NCBI RefSeq assembly: GCF_002737755.1
Contig: NZ_PEGH01000001.1
Coordinates: forward strand, 79,731-143,730
Direction of reading: 5' to 3'
Length of the DNA: 64,000 bases
Source: Caulobacter sp. BP25
GTDB taxonomy: Bacteria; Pseudomonadota; Alphaproteobacteria; Caulobacterales; Caulobacteraceae
Under the pieces are notes generated by a model that did no database searches, was not told the origin of the DNA, and was given only the letters and a program-made list of their open reading frames with translations. Shown here one piece after another: positions 15,910 through 24,264 of the stretch; position 1 is the stretch's first letter, and the number at the start of each line of letters is the position of its first letter. The translations under genes were made by a program, and so were the position numbers.

Positions 15910-16884
15910 ATGAACCCGCCAATCGTGCTGACTGGTGCTGCAGGTTTTATCGGTATGCACGTCGCGGAGCGCCTGCTGGATAGAGGCGAGACAGTAATAG
16001 GTGTTGATATCTTCAACTCTTACTATGACCCGGCTCTGAAGAATGCTCGAGCTGGCCGTCTAGAAGCACGTAGGGGCTTCAAAATGGTCCGCATGGACAT
16101 CGCAGAGCATGAAGCCTTCGCCTCACTGGTGAAAGCCTCGGGTGCCAAACGTATAGTCCACTTGGCCGCTCAAGCGGGCGTCCGCTACTCGATTGAAAAC
16201 CCCTTCGCATATGAACGCAGCAACCTAGCTGGTCACCTATCCGTGCTTGAAGCTTGCCGTCATGCCCCAGTTGAACATCTGGTCTACGCGTCATCGAGTA
16301 GCGTTTACGGTGATCGCCCCCTCAACTCCGATGGTTTTCGCGAGACCGATCCAGCTGAGACGCCCGTATCACTGTACGCAGCGACAAAACGATCATGCGA
16401 GCTACTCAGCCAGAGCTACGCGCGCCTTTATGGCTTCCCGCAATCAGGTTTGCGCTTTTTTACGGTTTATGGCCCCTGGGGCCGGCCGGATATGGCCTAT
16501 TTTGGCTTTACTGAGAAGATGCTGAAAGGCGAGGCCATTGAAGTCTACGGGCAAGGCAAGATGGCACGTGATTTTACTTATATCGACGACATTGTAGACG
16601 GTATTTTAGGCGTTCTAGATCACCCCCCATCCCCAGGTATTCACGAAGTTTATAACATTGGTGACAACGATCCAGTTGGCCTGATGGATATGATAACTAC
16701 TCTGGAAACCGCTCTTGGCATCGAAGCAAAGAAGATATTCCGCCCGATGCAACCTGGCGACGTTCCCGCAACCTTCGCCAATATAGACAAAATTCACGCC
16801 CTATGTGCCTACAAGCCGAAAGTTAAACTCGCTGAAGGGCTAAAAAGATTTGTTGATTGGAAACTAGATTTTTCCCCGCAATGA
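15910..16884 (+). CDS. UDP-glucuronate 4-epimerase-like SDR
   Basis: 324 residues. NAD site TGAAGFIGMHVAERLLDRG, then GVDIFNSYYDPALKNAR, which is the typical DNxNxYYD-type segment of UDP-glucuronate 4-epimerases (LpsL/CapI), AAQAGVRYSIENP, catalytic SSSSVYGD and YAATKRS, and TVYGPWGRPDMA. It would turn UDP-glucuronate, made by the ugd product at 26449, into UDP-galacturonate for polymer synthesis. Its DNA is visibly more AT-rich than the preceding gene, marking entry into the exchangeable cassette. Its stop overlaps the flippase ATG (ATGA). Confidence 0.88.
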   Translation: MNPPIVLTGAAGFIGMHVAERLLDRGETVIGVDIFNSYYDPALKNARAGRLEARRGFKMVRMDIAEHEAFASLVKASGAKRIVHLAAQAGVRYSIENPFAYERSNLAGHLSVLEACRHAPVEHLVYASSSSVYGDRPLNSDGFRETDPAETPVSLYAATKRSCELLSQSYARLYGFPQSGLRFFTVYGPWGRPDMAYFGFTEKMLKGEAIEVYGQGKMARDFTYIDDIVDGILGVLDHPPSPGIHEVYNIGDNDPVGLMDMITTLETALGIEAKKIFRPMQPGDVPATFANIDKIHALCAYKPKVKLAEGLKRFVDWKLDFSPQ

Positions 16885-18152
16885 AGTTTTTTGGTAGATT
16901 GGGCAGGCGATTTGCCGCCATGGCATCGTATGGCTATCAAGCCATCGCTGCACTCGCGCTTGTCCTCCTAGTGGGGCGGTTTCTGAAGAATGCTGAGTAC
17001 GCACACTTCTCACTAACTATGGCTACGGCGCAGTTTGCCGCGATAGGTGCCTTTGAGTGGGTTCGGCTCGCCGCGACGAGGTTCTACCCAGGCCCCGCCG
17101 CTAAAGAGTCCCCAAAGCAGCTCGCAAGTCTCGCTACAGCATTTGCGATTTCGGCGCTTGTAGGTTTATTTGCAGCTGCGTCAGCATTGCTGGGCGGTAT
17201 TTCCGCAGACGTGATAATCATTGGCGCGCTACTCGCAGTTTCTCAAGGAGCGACTGATCTCCAGCTTACGCTAGCGCGCTTTCGTGGCGACCTAAGCCTC
17301 TTCTCCAGGGGGCAAGCGATACGGGCCTCCCTACTTTTGGTTGGCGGTATTACGGGCGCAACGCTTACTCACACGGCCATCGGAGCCTTGTGCGGCGTGC
17401 TGAGCGGCTACTTAGTTACACTTTTCATTGCTCTGGCATCTGACCGCCCACTCAGGGAAACGCCCTGGGGCGAAGCGTCAAAGGCATTGATACTGGCGCA
17501 TGTCAAATATGGTGCTCCAGCTGCGGCAGCGTCAGTATTACACCTCGGCGCGACCCTTGCCGCTCGATACGCGATAACACTGATCGCACCGGGCGTGACT
17601 GGCGCAAGCGCGCTCATGGCGTTTGATCTAATGCAACGCCCATTCTCGGTCGTCACTGCAGCATTACACGGCGTACTCTATCCCCCCGTAGTTGCTGCAT
17701 ACGACAAAGGAGGCTTCGCTTATGCCAAACCGATGCTTCAACGCCTTTATATTGTTGAAATCGCCTGCATCGTAGTACTTGGCAGCACTATCGTCGCCAC
17801 CCTACTACTGCCTCAAATTATCTCGATAATTGCTCCACCGGCGTTCCAGCCCAGCTTTGCCCTGCCGGGCATATTAGCTGCGATCCTGTTTGCCGTGAGA
17901 GCCATCTTGATTAACCTGGCCCCGCTCGCAGCTCACCTTGCTAAGAAAATTTCGCTAATAATGTTAACAGCGACTTTTGACATTATCCTTATGTCGGCTC
18001 TCGTCGCTCTTACGTTCGCGATTGGGCACAAAGATGCGCCATCTGTAATTGCCGCGTTCTTGGCTTCAAGCTCTATCACCATCATACTTGCCAGCGGGAT
18101 CACACTCCGGCTCCTATCGAGCAACGCTCAACTGACTCGCTCTCCGACGTGA
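16881..18152 (+). CDS. Wzx-like polysaccharide flippase
   Basis: 423 residues starting at ATG 16881 in an ATGA overlap with the epimerase. About 12 hydrophobic helices spread over the whole length, with a basic N-terminus (KFFGRLGRRFA), in the layout of the MATE/MOP-type polysaccharide flippases. Such proteins move undecaprenyl-linked repeat units across the inner membrane. No sharper motif exists in this family, so the call rests on topology and locus. It is convergent with the leftward block and its 3' end lies 82 bases from an IS3-family insertion. AT-rich codon use. Confidence 0.8.
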   Translation: MKFFGRLGRRFAAMASYGYQAIAALALVLLVGRFLKNAEYAHFSLTMATAQFAAIGAFEWVRLAATRFYPGPAAKESPKQLASLATAFAISALVGLFAAASALLGGISADVIIIGALLAVSQGATDLQLTLARFRGDLSLFSRGQAIRASLLLVGGITGATLTHTAIGALCGVLSGYLVTLFIALASDRPLRETPWGEASKALILAHVKYGAPAAAASVLHLGATLAARYAITLIAPGVTGASALMAFDLMQRPFSVVTAALHGVLYPPVVAAYDKGGFAYAKPMLQRLYIVEIACIVVLGSTIVATLLLPQIISIIAPPAFQPSFALPGILAAILFAVRAILINLAPLAAHLAKKISLIMLTATFDIILMSALVALTFAIGHKDAPSVIAAFLASSSITIILASGITLRLLSSNAQLTRSPT

Positions 18153-18246
18153 TGGCGTGGACGACCTCCACCTGACCTTGCCCCCAACCTTGGACCAGGT
18201 CGGGCCGGGATTTCTCGCCGGTTAGGCGTGACGTGACCCCCATTTC

Positions 18247-19188
18247 TCATCCAGCCATAACGAGAGTCCTGGGTTGATTTGAGCCTTGGTGTTGGTGGGT
18301 GGCAAGAGGCCGGTGCGCGGAGCGATCAGCCTGCGCAGCGTGCCGGCCGGTCTCTCCGCAGAAGGCGCTGGCGTACTCCTTGGGTGTCATCCAGCCGAGC
18401 TTGGAGTGCGGCCGCCGCTCGTTGTAGTCGCGCCGCCAGGTTTCCAGCACGGCGCGGGCGTGCGGCAAGGATCGGAACAGGGTCTCGTTGAGCAGTTCGT
18501 CGCGCAGCCGGCCGTTGAAGCTCTCATTGTAGCCATTCTGCTGGGGCTTGCCCGGGGCGATGTAGTGCCAGCCCACGCCGCTGTCGTCGGCCCAGGCCAG
18601 GATGGCGTTGGAGGTGTATTCCGTGCCGTTGTCGCTGACGATGGTGTCGGGCCGCCGGCCACGCTGGGCGATGATGGCGTCCAGTTCGCGCGCCACCCGC
18701 CGACCCGACAGCGAGGTGTCGGCCACCAGGGCCAGGCACTCGCGCGTGCAGTTGTCGATCACCGTCAGGATCCGGAACCGGCGGCCGTCGGTCATCTGGT
18801 CGGACACGAAGTCCAGGCTCCAGCGCTGGTTGGGCGCCAGCGGGACCTCCAGGGGCCGCCGCGTTCCGATCGCGCGCTTGCGCCCGCCGCGCCGACGCAC
18901 GGTCAGCTTCTCCTCGCGATACAGTCGCTGGACCCGCTTCTTGTTGACCGCGTGGCCCTCGCGTTTGAGCAGCACGTGCAGCCGGCGATAGCCGAACCGG
19001 CGTCGCTCCTGGGCCAGGGCCTTCAGCCGCTCGCGCAGGACGCCGTCGTCGGGCCGCGTGGCTTGATAGCGCACGCTCGTCCGATCCACGCCCAGCACCC
19101 GGCACGCCCGCCGCTCGCTCATCTCGTAGGCCGACCGCAGATAGGCTGCGGCCTCCCGATGCGCGGCGGGCGTCACCACTTTTTTCCC
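18247..19188 (-). CDS. IS3-family transposase OrfB (integrase core), made by -1 frameshift
   Basis: About 313 residues in the -1 frame relative to OrfA, entered at the A-AAA-AAG heptamer so that translation continues [12 protein letters not shown]. The N-terminal part carries the HTH_21 region ([20 protein letters not shown]), followed by a DDE integrase core: first Asp in [11 protein letters not shown], second in [11 protein letters not shown], Glu in [15 protein letters not shown]. All three catalytic residues are present and no stop interrupts the frame, so the element may be active. The frame has an AUG further upstream inside OrfA, but that N-terminus is only OrfA read out of phase. Confidence 0.92.
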   Translation of the reverse strand, partial: GKKVVTPAAHREAAAYLRSAYEMSERRACRVLGVDRTSVRYQATRPDDGVLRERLKALAQERRRFGYRRLHVLLKREGHAVNKKRVQRLYREEKLTVRRRGGRKRAIGTRRPLEVPLAPNQRWSLDFVSDQMTDGRRFRILTVIDNCTRECLALVADTSLSGRRVARELDAIIAQRGRRPDTIVSDNGTEYTSNAILAWADDSGVGWHYIAPGKPQQNGYNESFNGRLRDELLNETLFRSLPHARAVLETWRRDYNERRPHSKLGWMTPKEYASAFCGETGRHAAQADRSAHRPLATHQHQGSNQPRTLVMAG

Positions 19189-19439
19189 AGAAGATCCTTC
19201 AGCGCGACGTTGTCGAGCATCGCCTCGGCCAGCATCCGCTTGAGCTTGGCGTTCTCGTCTTCCAGCGCCTTGAGCCGCCGCGCCTCCGACACGTCCAGCC
19301 CGCCGTACTTGGCCTTCCACTTGTAGAAGGTCGGCGAGCTGAGCCCGTGCTTGCGGCACAGGTCCGCCACCGGCACGCCCGCCTCCTGCTCGCGCAGAAT
19401 CCCGATGATCTGTTCTTCCGTGAACCGTGATCGCTTCAT
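19173..19439 (-). CDS. IS3-family transposase OrfA
   Basis: 88 residues. Helix-turn-helix DNA-binding protein: [37 protein letters not shown], then a leucine-zipper-like helix ([19 protein letters not shown]) and the standard ending DLLGKKW. It binds the IS ends and, fused to OrfB by frameshifting, forms the transposase. Its last codons carry the slippery heptamer A-AAA-AAG (19185-19179). Confidence 0.93.
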   Translation of the reverse strand: MKRSRFTEEQIIGILREQEAGVPVADLCRKHGLSSPTFYKWKAKYGGLDVSEARRLKALEDENAKLKRMLAEAMLDNVALKDLLGKKW

Positions 19440-19500
19440 TCGTCCGTCCCTTTCCTGGGGCGGACTCTAATTATTCCTGGAGGAGTTTCAGGGGGTCACG

Positions 19501-20016
19501 TCACTCCTTCACTCGTGCCGGCACACCGATCGCTGACGCTCCAGCCGGAACATCTTTCACGACAACTGCGTTCGCACCTATCGATGCACCAGGACCGATT
19601 TTCACCGCGCCGATAATCACTGCTCCCGCACCTATGAAAACGTCATCTCCAATGATTGGAGTGTCTCGGCGGGAACGACTGGCAGTACCGATAGTCACGT
19701 TCTGAAGAATCGTGACATTTCGCCCAATTGTCGCATCACCGACCACTATCCCGTACGGATGGGGGATGTAGGCGGCTGGGCCGAGCTGTGTCCCAAGGGC
19801 GACCTCGCAGCGAAAGATATTACAAGTCAACACCCAAGTAATCGAGCTGAGCGGCCGACCGATGATCGGAACTTTGCGGACCAAGCCTACCAAACGATGC
19901 GCAGCTATGAAGTGGAGTCCCGGCGTGAGAAGAAAGGTTCGCACGCGATTCAGAACAGACGGCTCCCTACCGCTTCGGCGTACCCAACAGTCCAAATCCT
20001 CAATAAAAACTCCCAA
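19501..20016 (-). CDS. Serine-acetyltransferase-like hexapeptide transferase A
   Basis: 171 residues from TTG 20016; no in-frame ATG follows a stop upstream, so TTG is the best start. The C-terminal 100 residues form a left-handed beta-helix: IPHPYGIVVGDATIGRNVTI, then LQNVTIG, IIGDDVFIGAGAVIIG and IGANAVVVKDVPAGASA. The IPHPxGIVxG segment is typical of CysE-like enzymes, including the His of the active site. Small CysE-like proteins inside polysaccharide loci usually O-acetylate sugars rather than serine; that is the likely role here. 44 bases after the next hexapeptide gene. Its stop codon is the IS3 target site. AT-rich. Confidence 0.82.
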   Translation of the reverse strand: MGVFIEDLDCWVRRSGREPSVLNRVRTFLLTPGLHFIAAHRLVGLVRKVPIIGRPLSSITWVLTCNIFRCEVALGTQLGPAAYIPHPYGIVVGDATIGRNVTILQNVTIGTASRSRRDTPIIGDDVFIGAGAVIIGAVKIGPGASIGANAVVVKDVPAGASAIGVPARVKE

Positions 20017-20060
20017 CCGACAGCCTTTCGCATCAACAATTACGCCCTCGGCGCATCATT

Positions 20061-20573
20061 TCATTCTCGAGTAATAATCCGAGCTGGCACGCCAACAGCC
20101 AATGATCTAGCAGGAACATCCTGTCGAACAACTGCATTGGCTGCTATTATGGCTCTTGTACCGACATTTATTGGGCCAATCAAAACTGCGCCCGGATACA
20201 CAACGACTTGATCGCCCAGCACCGGATAGCTTGGCTCGTCGACCTGCGCGCGCCCCATGGTGACGTTCTGATAGACAGTCGCCCCCGTACCTATCACCAC
20301 ACCCTCTCCAATCACAATTCCGGTTGGATGCGGCAGACAGATTCCTCCACCGATCTCAGCTTCCAAAGAAAAATAGCAGCCAGAGCTGGATACAGACCAA
20401 CGCCAAAGAACCTTTGGGATTAGTGGGATACGCTCATTCTGAAGGTAACGAGCCAGTCGGAACAGGATGAGCAATCGCAACGCGGGCGAAAAGAACCACC
20501 CTCTCAGAAAACCAAGCAAGGAGGGCGAGTAAGAGTTTGCCCTGAAATCGGCCGCGATATTGGCGCTAAACAT
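20061..20573 (-). CDS. Serine-acetyltransferase-like hexapeptide transferase B
   Basis: 170 residues from ATG 20573, overlapping the end of the polymerase gene by eight bases; ATG 20588 is an alternative. The N-terminal 70 residues are helical (FFSPALRLLILFRLARYLQ) and precede a hexapeptide beta-helix with ICLPHPTGIVIGEGVVIGTG, VYQNVTMG, VLGDQVVVYPGAVLIGP and IAANAVVRQDVP. It has the LPHPxGIVIG histidine motif. It is a paralogue of the adjacent gene at 19501, and two such enzymes side by side suggest acetylation at two positions or on two sugars of the repeat unit. AT-rich. Confidence 0.82.
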   Translation of the reverse strand: MFSANIAADFRANSYSPSLLGFLRGWFFSPALRLLILFRLARYLQNERIPLIPKVLWRWSVSSSGCYFSLEAEIGGGICLPHPTGIVIGEGVVIGTGATVYQNVTMGRAQVDEPSYPVLGDQVVVYPGAVLIGPINVGTRAIIAANAVVRQDVPARSLAVGVPARIITRE

Positions 20574-21969
20574 TATGTGTGGCCCCAAAAGGCTTCACTG
20601 CAAGCTCAACTGTGCTTCCACTAGATATGCGGCGGAAAGCGAGCGCAGCAACGATCAATACAATCGACTTCACTCCAAATATGAACCATATATTTCCCAT
20701 AGTGAATCCAGCACAAAGCCAGATAAAAACCTTAAACCAGATAATTGACTCGATCAAATTCTGGTCCACGAGTGCCAAAAATGCTCTGTACGAGCACCAA
20801 GAAAACATCAGAACGCTAAGAAATCCGACCACCGACATGCCGAAATATCCGGACGACATGAGCCAATAGGGCATGTGAGCAAAGACGAAACCACCCTGTG
20901 CATACTGCACCCAATACATCGTCCATGAGTCCGTGAACGGCCTCATGACGTAATACATGCCGTGATCAGGTGCCATTCCAGGCGATTGGTAAGCAACATT
21001 GACGATCGACCTTAAGGCAGAAGAGATCGAGGCAGCGTCAAAGTTGATGAGTTTCGCAAAGTTCTGATCCGCTAGAAACCAGAGCTGCCCTTGGAGTGCA
21101 GCGCGATTGAACATGCGCTGGTAAGCGATATCCGCCCCCTCGTCCAAGAGACCATAATTGACTAGCACAGCTGGAACAGTAACGAGCAACACCCCCAACG
21201 ACGGCATTACTATCTGGGTCAAGGGCAGCCTTCCCCGACGGGCCAGGCGAGCAAGTGCGCTCGGAATAAGGAAGAACAAGAACCCCTGGACGATAGAAGT
21301 AAATTTCTCGCCAAATAGAATAGATACAACTATCGTTGCACCAAAAATAACCGCCGAAAAAGCCCTCTCTTTCCCAAAAGCGAAAATACCCCCTAGAACT
21401 GCGAATATAATAATTCGGTTATCTAGAAATGATGAAAGAGCCGTGGATCCGAAACCTGCGCGGTAAGCAAAGCGATCCGCCCCCAAAAATACAGGAAAGC
21501 CCCTCAGGAACCCAATCACAAAGAAGATCGAGAGGAGCAATATCACACAGAGTAGAAAAACTCGCTCACCCGGAATCGCCAAAAATTCTTTCTTCGAAGC
21601 CAACTCGACACGAGTCTTGAAATTCGCAGCAAATATCGACCATACAAAATAGCTAAGAATAAGGAATCCTGAATAGAAAAAAGCCAGCCTAGAAAACGCG
21701 CCAGTAGAAACACCAATGGATCGCGTCTCCACCATTACCGCCCCACTTTCGATGAACATGCCCGAGAACAATTCAGTCACCCAGAAGAATAAAAGCGGGG
21801 ACATGCATACTACATAATACTTATCAACCATGTATATAGAAGATACAAATAGGCCAAACAGAACAAATGCTGTTAGAGAAAATAGCGGATGAGGGAACAA
21901 GGAGGCAAAAGTTGCACTCAGCGCCAGCCCAAGACTAAAAAGAATTGGGTGAATGATTTTATTGTTCAT
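20566..21969 (-). CDS. Wzy-like polysaccharide polymerase
   Basis: 467 residues from ATG 21969, which overlaps the preceding glycosyltransferase by 11 bases; an upstream start at 22020 is possible but unnecessary. About 11-12 hydrophobic helices and one large loop between about 285 and 370, as in O-antigen polymerases, which join undecaprenyl-linked repeat units in the periplasm. Wzy proteins have almost no conserved motif; the call rests on topology, the Wzx, transferase and phosphoglycosyltransferase genes around it, and the absence of another polymerase candidate. DNA is strongly AT-rich for this genome. Confidence 0.72.
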   Translation of the reverse strand: MNNKIIHPILFSLGLALSATFASLFPHPLFSLTAFVLFGLFVSSIYMVDKYYVVCMSPLLFFWVTELFSGMFIESGAVMVETRSIGVSTGAFSRLAFFYSGFLILSYFVWSIFAANFKTRVELASKKEFLAIPGERVFLLCVILLLSIFFVIGFLRGFPVFLGADRFAYRAGFGSTALSSFLDNRIIIFAVLGGIFAFGKERAFSAVIFGATIVVSILFGEKFTSIVQGFLFFLIPSALARLARRGRLPLTQIVMPSLGVLLVTVPAVLVNYGLLDEGADIAYQRMFNRAALQGQLWFLADQNFAKLINFDAASISSALRSIVNVAYQSPGMAPDHGMYYVMRPFTDSWTMYWVQYAQGGFVFAHMPYWLMSSGYFGMSVVGFLSVLMFSWCSYRAFLALVDQNLIESIIWFKVFIWLCAGFTMGNIWFIFGVKSIVLIVAALAFRRISSGSTVELAVKPFGATHNV

Positions 21970-23128
21970 CACTATAGACGCGCAGGTAAGAGAGAAGATT
22001 ATCTTCTCGTTTTCGTTCAAGGACGGGAAGCCCCCCGGCCAAAGAGGCCTCCAAAGCTTTCAACAGCCCATCCTCCTCTGATGGATCGTAAATCCAGCCA
22101 TAAGGGGGCTCCCCCATCGCCTCCGGAGTGCCCCCGCGGTTGGAACCAATGACAGGCCGAGCATAACTTATGGCGTCGATCACCGATCGCGGCAATGGCT
22201 CGTGCCAAAGTGAAGGTGCCACAACGATATCGACCGCCTCATAGAACTCGCGAGGCGGCACAAACCCCATGAAATTGATTTCCCGGCCACCAGAGAGCCG
22301 CATAAGTCGGTCTTGCACCCCAGCGTCCCCCTCACCGGCAATCACCAACCCCGCGCTTCCCTGCGGCAAAAGGCCGTACGCCTTCGCCAGCTGCTCAACG
22401 CCCTTCTCCTCAGTCACCCGTCCAATATAGCCGAAAAGGAGCTTCGAATCCCCACTACGATCTCGAGGCGGCAAAGGCCTCGCGCCAGATTCCTCTAGGC
22501 TACCGATCGCGGTTCGAATTCGCGCGCCGCCGAACAGCCCCAGGGCTGTATGTAGATTGAGTGTCGCTAGGCTGTTCCCGACTACCGCATCAGGCACACG
22601 AGTTTTTTGGCGCCGGCGACTTGTCAGAAGCGAACAGTCTTTGCAGGGACCGTCGCAATTTGACCCATTCTTATAGTACTTGGACCTTGGACAAATTAAA
22701 TAATAGTCTCTCAAAGTATGAACGACGCGCACATTAAATCTTTTTGCCAGACTCCACACATTCGTGGTCAGTCCAGTTAAGGTATTGGTATGCATAACAT
22801 CAGGCTTGAATTCTCTAAGACGCTCCGTAACGATCGGAGGAGCACACCCCCAATCATCGATCAAGTGCCATAAAAACTTCAACCAAGGAGACCTCTCCTT
22901 CCCGTCGAAAGGCCAGTAAAGATTTTTACTGGGGGCAGCATAAACGACAACGCCATTCACTACCTCTCGAGTAAGCACACCGGAAGGAGCCGCCGCTCTA
23001 ATAACCTCCACGTCGTGTCCATGGGCAACTAGCGCTTCCGCAAGATTGCGCACCGATCGCTCCGCACCGCCGACAACCTTCGGGTGCATCGGTGTCGGAT
23101 AAAGAGCATTTAGTAACAGAATACGCAT
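21959..23128 (-). CDS. GT4-family glycosyltransferase with cysteine cluster
   Basis: 389 residues, GT-B fold. The N-terminal domain starts MRILLLNALYPTPMHPKVVG and contains GGAERSVRNLAEALVAHG. Around 160-185 there is a cysteine cluster, CPRSKYYKNGSNCDGPCKDC, seen in a subset of GT4 enzymes and likely to bind a metal or stabilise a loop. The C-terminal domain has GYIGRVTEEKGVEQL, VIAGEGD, and the nucleotide-sugar motif APSLWHEPLPRSVIDAISYA. It would transfer one sugar of the repeat unit at the cytoplasmic membrane face. Five bases after the acyltransferase gene, so in the same operon. Confidence 0.87.
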   Translation of the reverse strand: MRILLLNALYPTPMHPKVVGGAERSVRNLAEALVAHGHDVEVIRAAAPSGVLTREVVNGVVVYAAPSKNLYWPFDGKERSPWLKFLWHLIDDWGCAPPIVTERLREFKPDVMHTNTLTGLTTNVWSLAKRFNVRVVHTLRDYYLICPRSKYYKNGSNCDGPCKDCSLLTSRRRQKTRVPDAVVGNSLATLNLHTALGLFGGARIRTAIGSLEESGARPLPPRDRSGDSKLLFGYIGRVTEEKGVEQLAKAYGLLPQGSAGLVIAGEGDAGVQDRLMRLSGGREINFMGFVPPREFYEAVDIVVAPSLWHEPLPRSVIDAISYARPVIGSNRGGTPEAMGEPPYGWIYDPSEEDGLLKALEASLAGGLPVLERKREDNLLSYLRVYSDEQ

Positions 23129-23133
23129 TCAGT

Positions 23134-24222
23134 TTACCGACCCATCTCTTCAAGTCGCGCACCGGACGGACGATCTCTTTGCCTTCTTAGCCGGAAGAAA
23201 TTTATTAAGGGGTGCTCAATTGTATGGTGAACAAGGGCACCCGCGCACACCGCCGCCGCAATTGAAGAGAAGAAAAAGAGCCAAGGGCTATTCATATCTA
23301 ATCTATGAAATATTAGAGCGGCAACGTTTAGAGAAAATGGATGCGAAAGATATATAGCGTAGGATAAGTCGCCCCCATAAGCCGCAAATCGCCCGACAAT
23401 ACTATTCCCGCTATTCGGACGGAACGTCCATCCTGCAAAAATTAGCACCGCTGGTAGACCAGCTTTCAGAACGCGCTCAATGGGCCATGAGTGCGCTACG
23501 ACCAATCCCAATATACCTAAAAGCATTAGAGCTAGGCCAGCGATACCCGGAATACGCAACCCTCTCTTGAATGCCCAACCTAACCAGACGCCGGCAAGGA
23601 ACTCCAGAACGATAGGATTGGTCCAAAAATCAATAATCCAAAGTTGCTCAGGCACGAAGTTATGGCAAACAGAAAGCACTACAAATATCAATGAAAGAAC
23701 ATATAAAAATACTGACCTCTTAAAGGTCAACATCGCTGCAAACATTATGTAGAAGAACATCTCATAATTTAGTGTCCAGCCAAGCGCTAGAACCGGCCTG
23801 ATCGCGCCATCGGCTCTAGGCCAAGGCACAAATGAATACGAAGAAATCACATGAAATATTGACAAATTACCATGCGTCACAGCAGACGGCACAGCAAAAG
23901 ATGAAATTATCATCAAAGAAGTGAACAGCCAGTACAGCGGAACAATTCTTTCGAACCTTCTTTTTAGAAATTCAACCGGATAACCCCTGACTCCTACGAA
24001 ACTGGCGGAAGTCAAATACATAATGAATCCACTTATTACAAAAAATATGTCGACCCCAACTCCCCACTCAAACATTTTTTCGTAGTTCTGGGACATGCCG
24101 AATTGGTCATAGACCTCGTGAAGCGTATGACCGATAAGAACAAGAGCCGCAGCGAGAAAACGCATCTGCTGCACAGAAATAATCTGCCCAGCCGATTTTC
24201 CGTCAGATGTTTCCGGAGACAA
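23134..24222 (-). CDS. Acyltransferase family 3 (OafA/YrhL type)
   Basis: 362 residues with about ten transmembrane helices. Begins ISVQQMRFLAAALVLIGHTL, the RxxA...H start of acyltransferase-3 proteins with the conserved His, followed by FFVISGFIMYLTSASF and a YWLFTSL segment. These inner-membrane enzymes O-acetylate (or otherwise acylate) polysaccharide sugars in the periplasm. With the two hexapeptide enzymes it makes three possible acylation activities in this locus. AT-rich, 42 bases after the frameshifted glycosyltransferase. Confidence 0.88.
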   Translation of the reverse strand: MSPETSDGKSAGQIISVQQMRFLAAALVLIGHTLHEVYDQFGMSQNYEKMFEWGVGVDIFFVISGFIMYLTSASFVGVRGYPVEFLKRRFERIVPLYWLFTSLMIISSFAVPSAVTHGNLSIFHVISSYSFVPWPRADGAIRPVLALGWTLNYEMFFYIMFAAMLTFKRSVFLYVLSLIFVVLSVCHNFVPEQLWIIDFWTNPIVLEFLAGVWLGWAFKRGLRIPGIAGLALMLLGILGLVVAHSWPIERVLKAGLPAVLIFAGWTFRPNSGNSIVGRFAAYGGDLSYAIYLSHPFSLNVAALIFHRLDMNSPWLFFFSSIAAAVCAGALVHHTIEHPLINFFRLRRQRDRPSGARLEEMGR

Positions 24223-24264
24223 AATATCCTCCCGCGCAGCTATAGAGCAAATACAAACATTGTA

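Larger units (their letters stand above)
18231..19501. mobile_element. IS3-family (IS407-type) insertion sequence with 4-bp target duplication
   Basis: The element spans 18235-19497 (1,263 bases). Ends are GACCCCC...GGGGGTC, with further imperfect matches inward (both arms reach a shared AGAGTCC about 30 bases in). Directly flanking it are ACGT at 18231-18234 and ACGT at 19498-19501, a 4-bp direct repeat as IS407-group elements make. The flanks read GTGACGT and ACGTCAC, so the empty site was the palindrome GTGACGTCAC. Two overlapping transposase frames read leftward. Insertion fell at the stop codon of the acetyltransferase gene at 19501, leaving that TGA intact. Confidence 0.92.

Noticed and set aside
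18231..19501. Target duplication of GACG for the IS3 element with ends TGACCCCC
   Set aside because: With those ends the flanks are GACG and CGTC, not direct repeats. Moving the border by one base gives ACGT on both sides.
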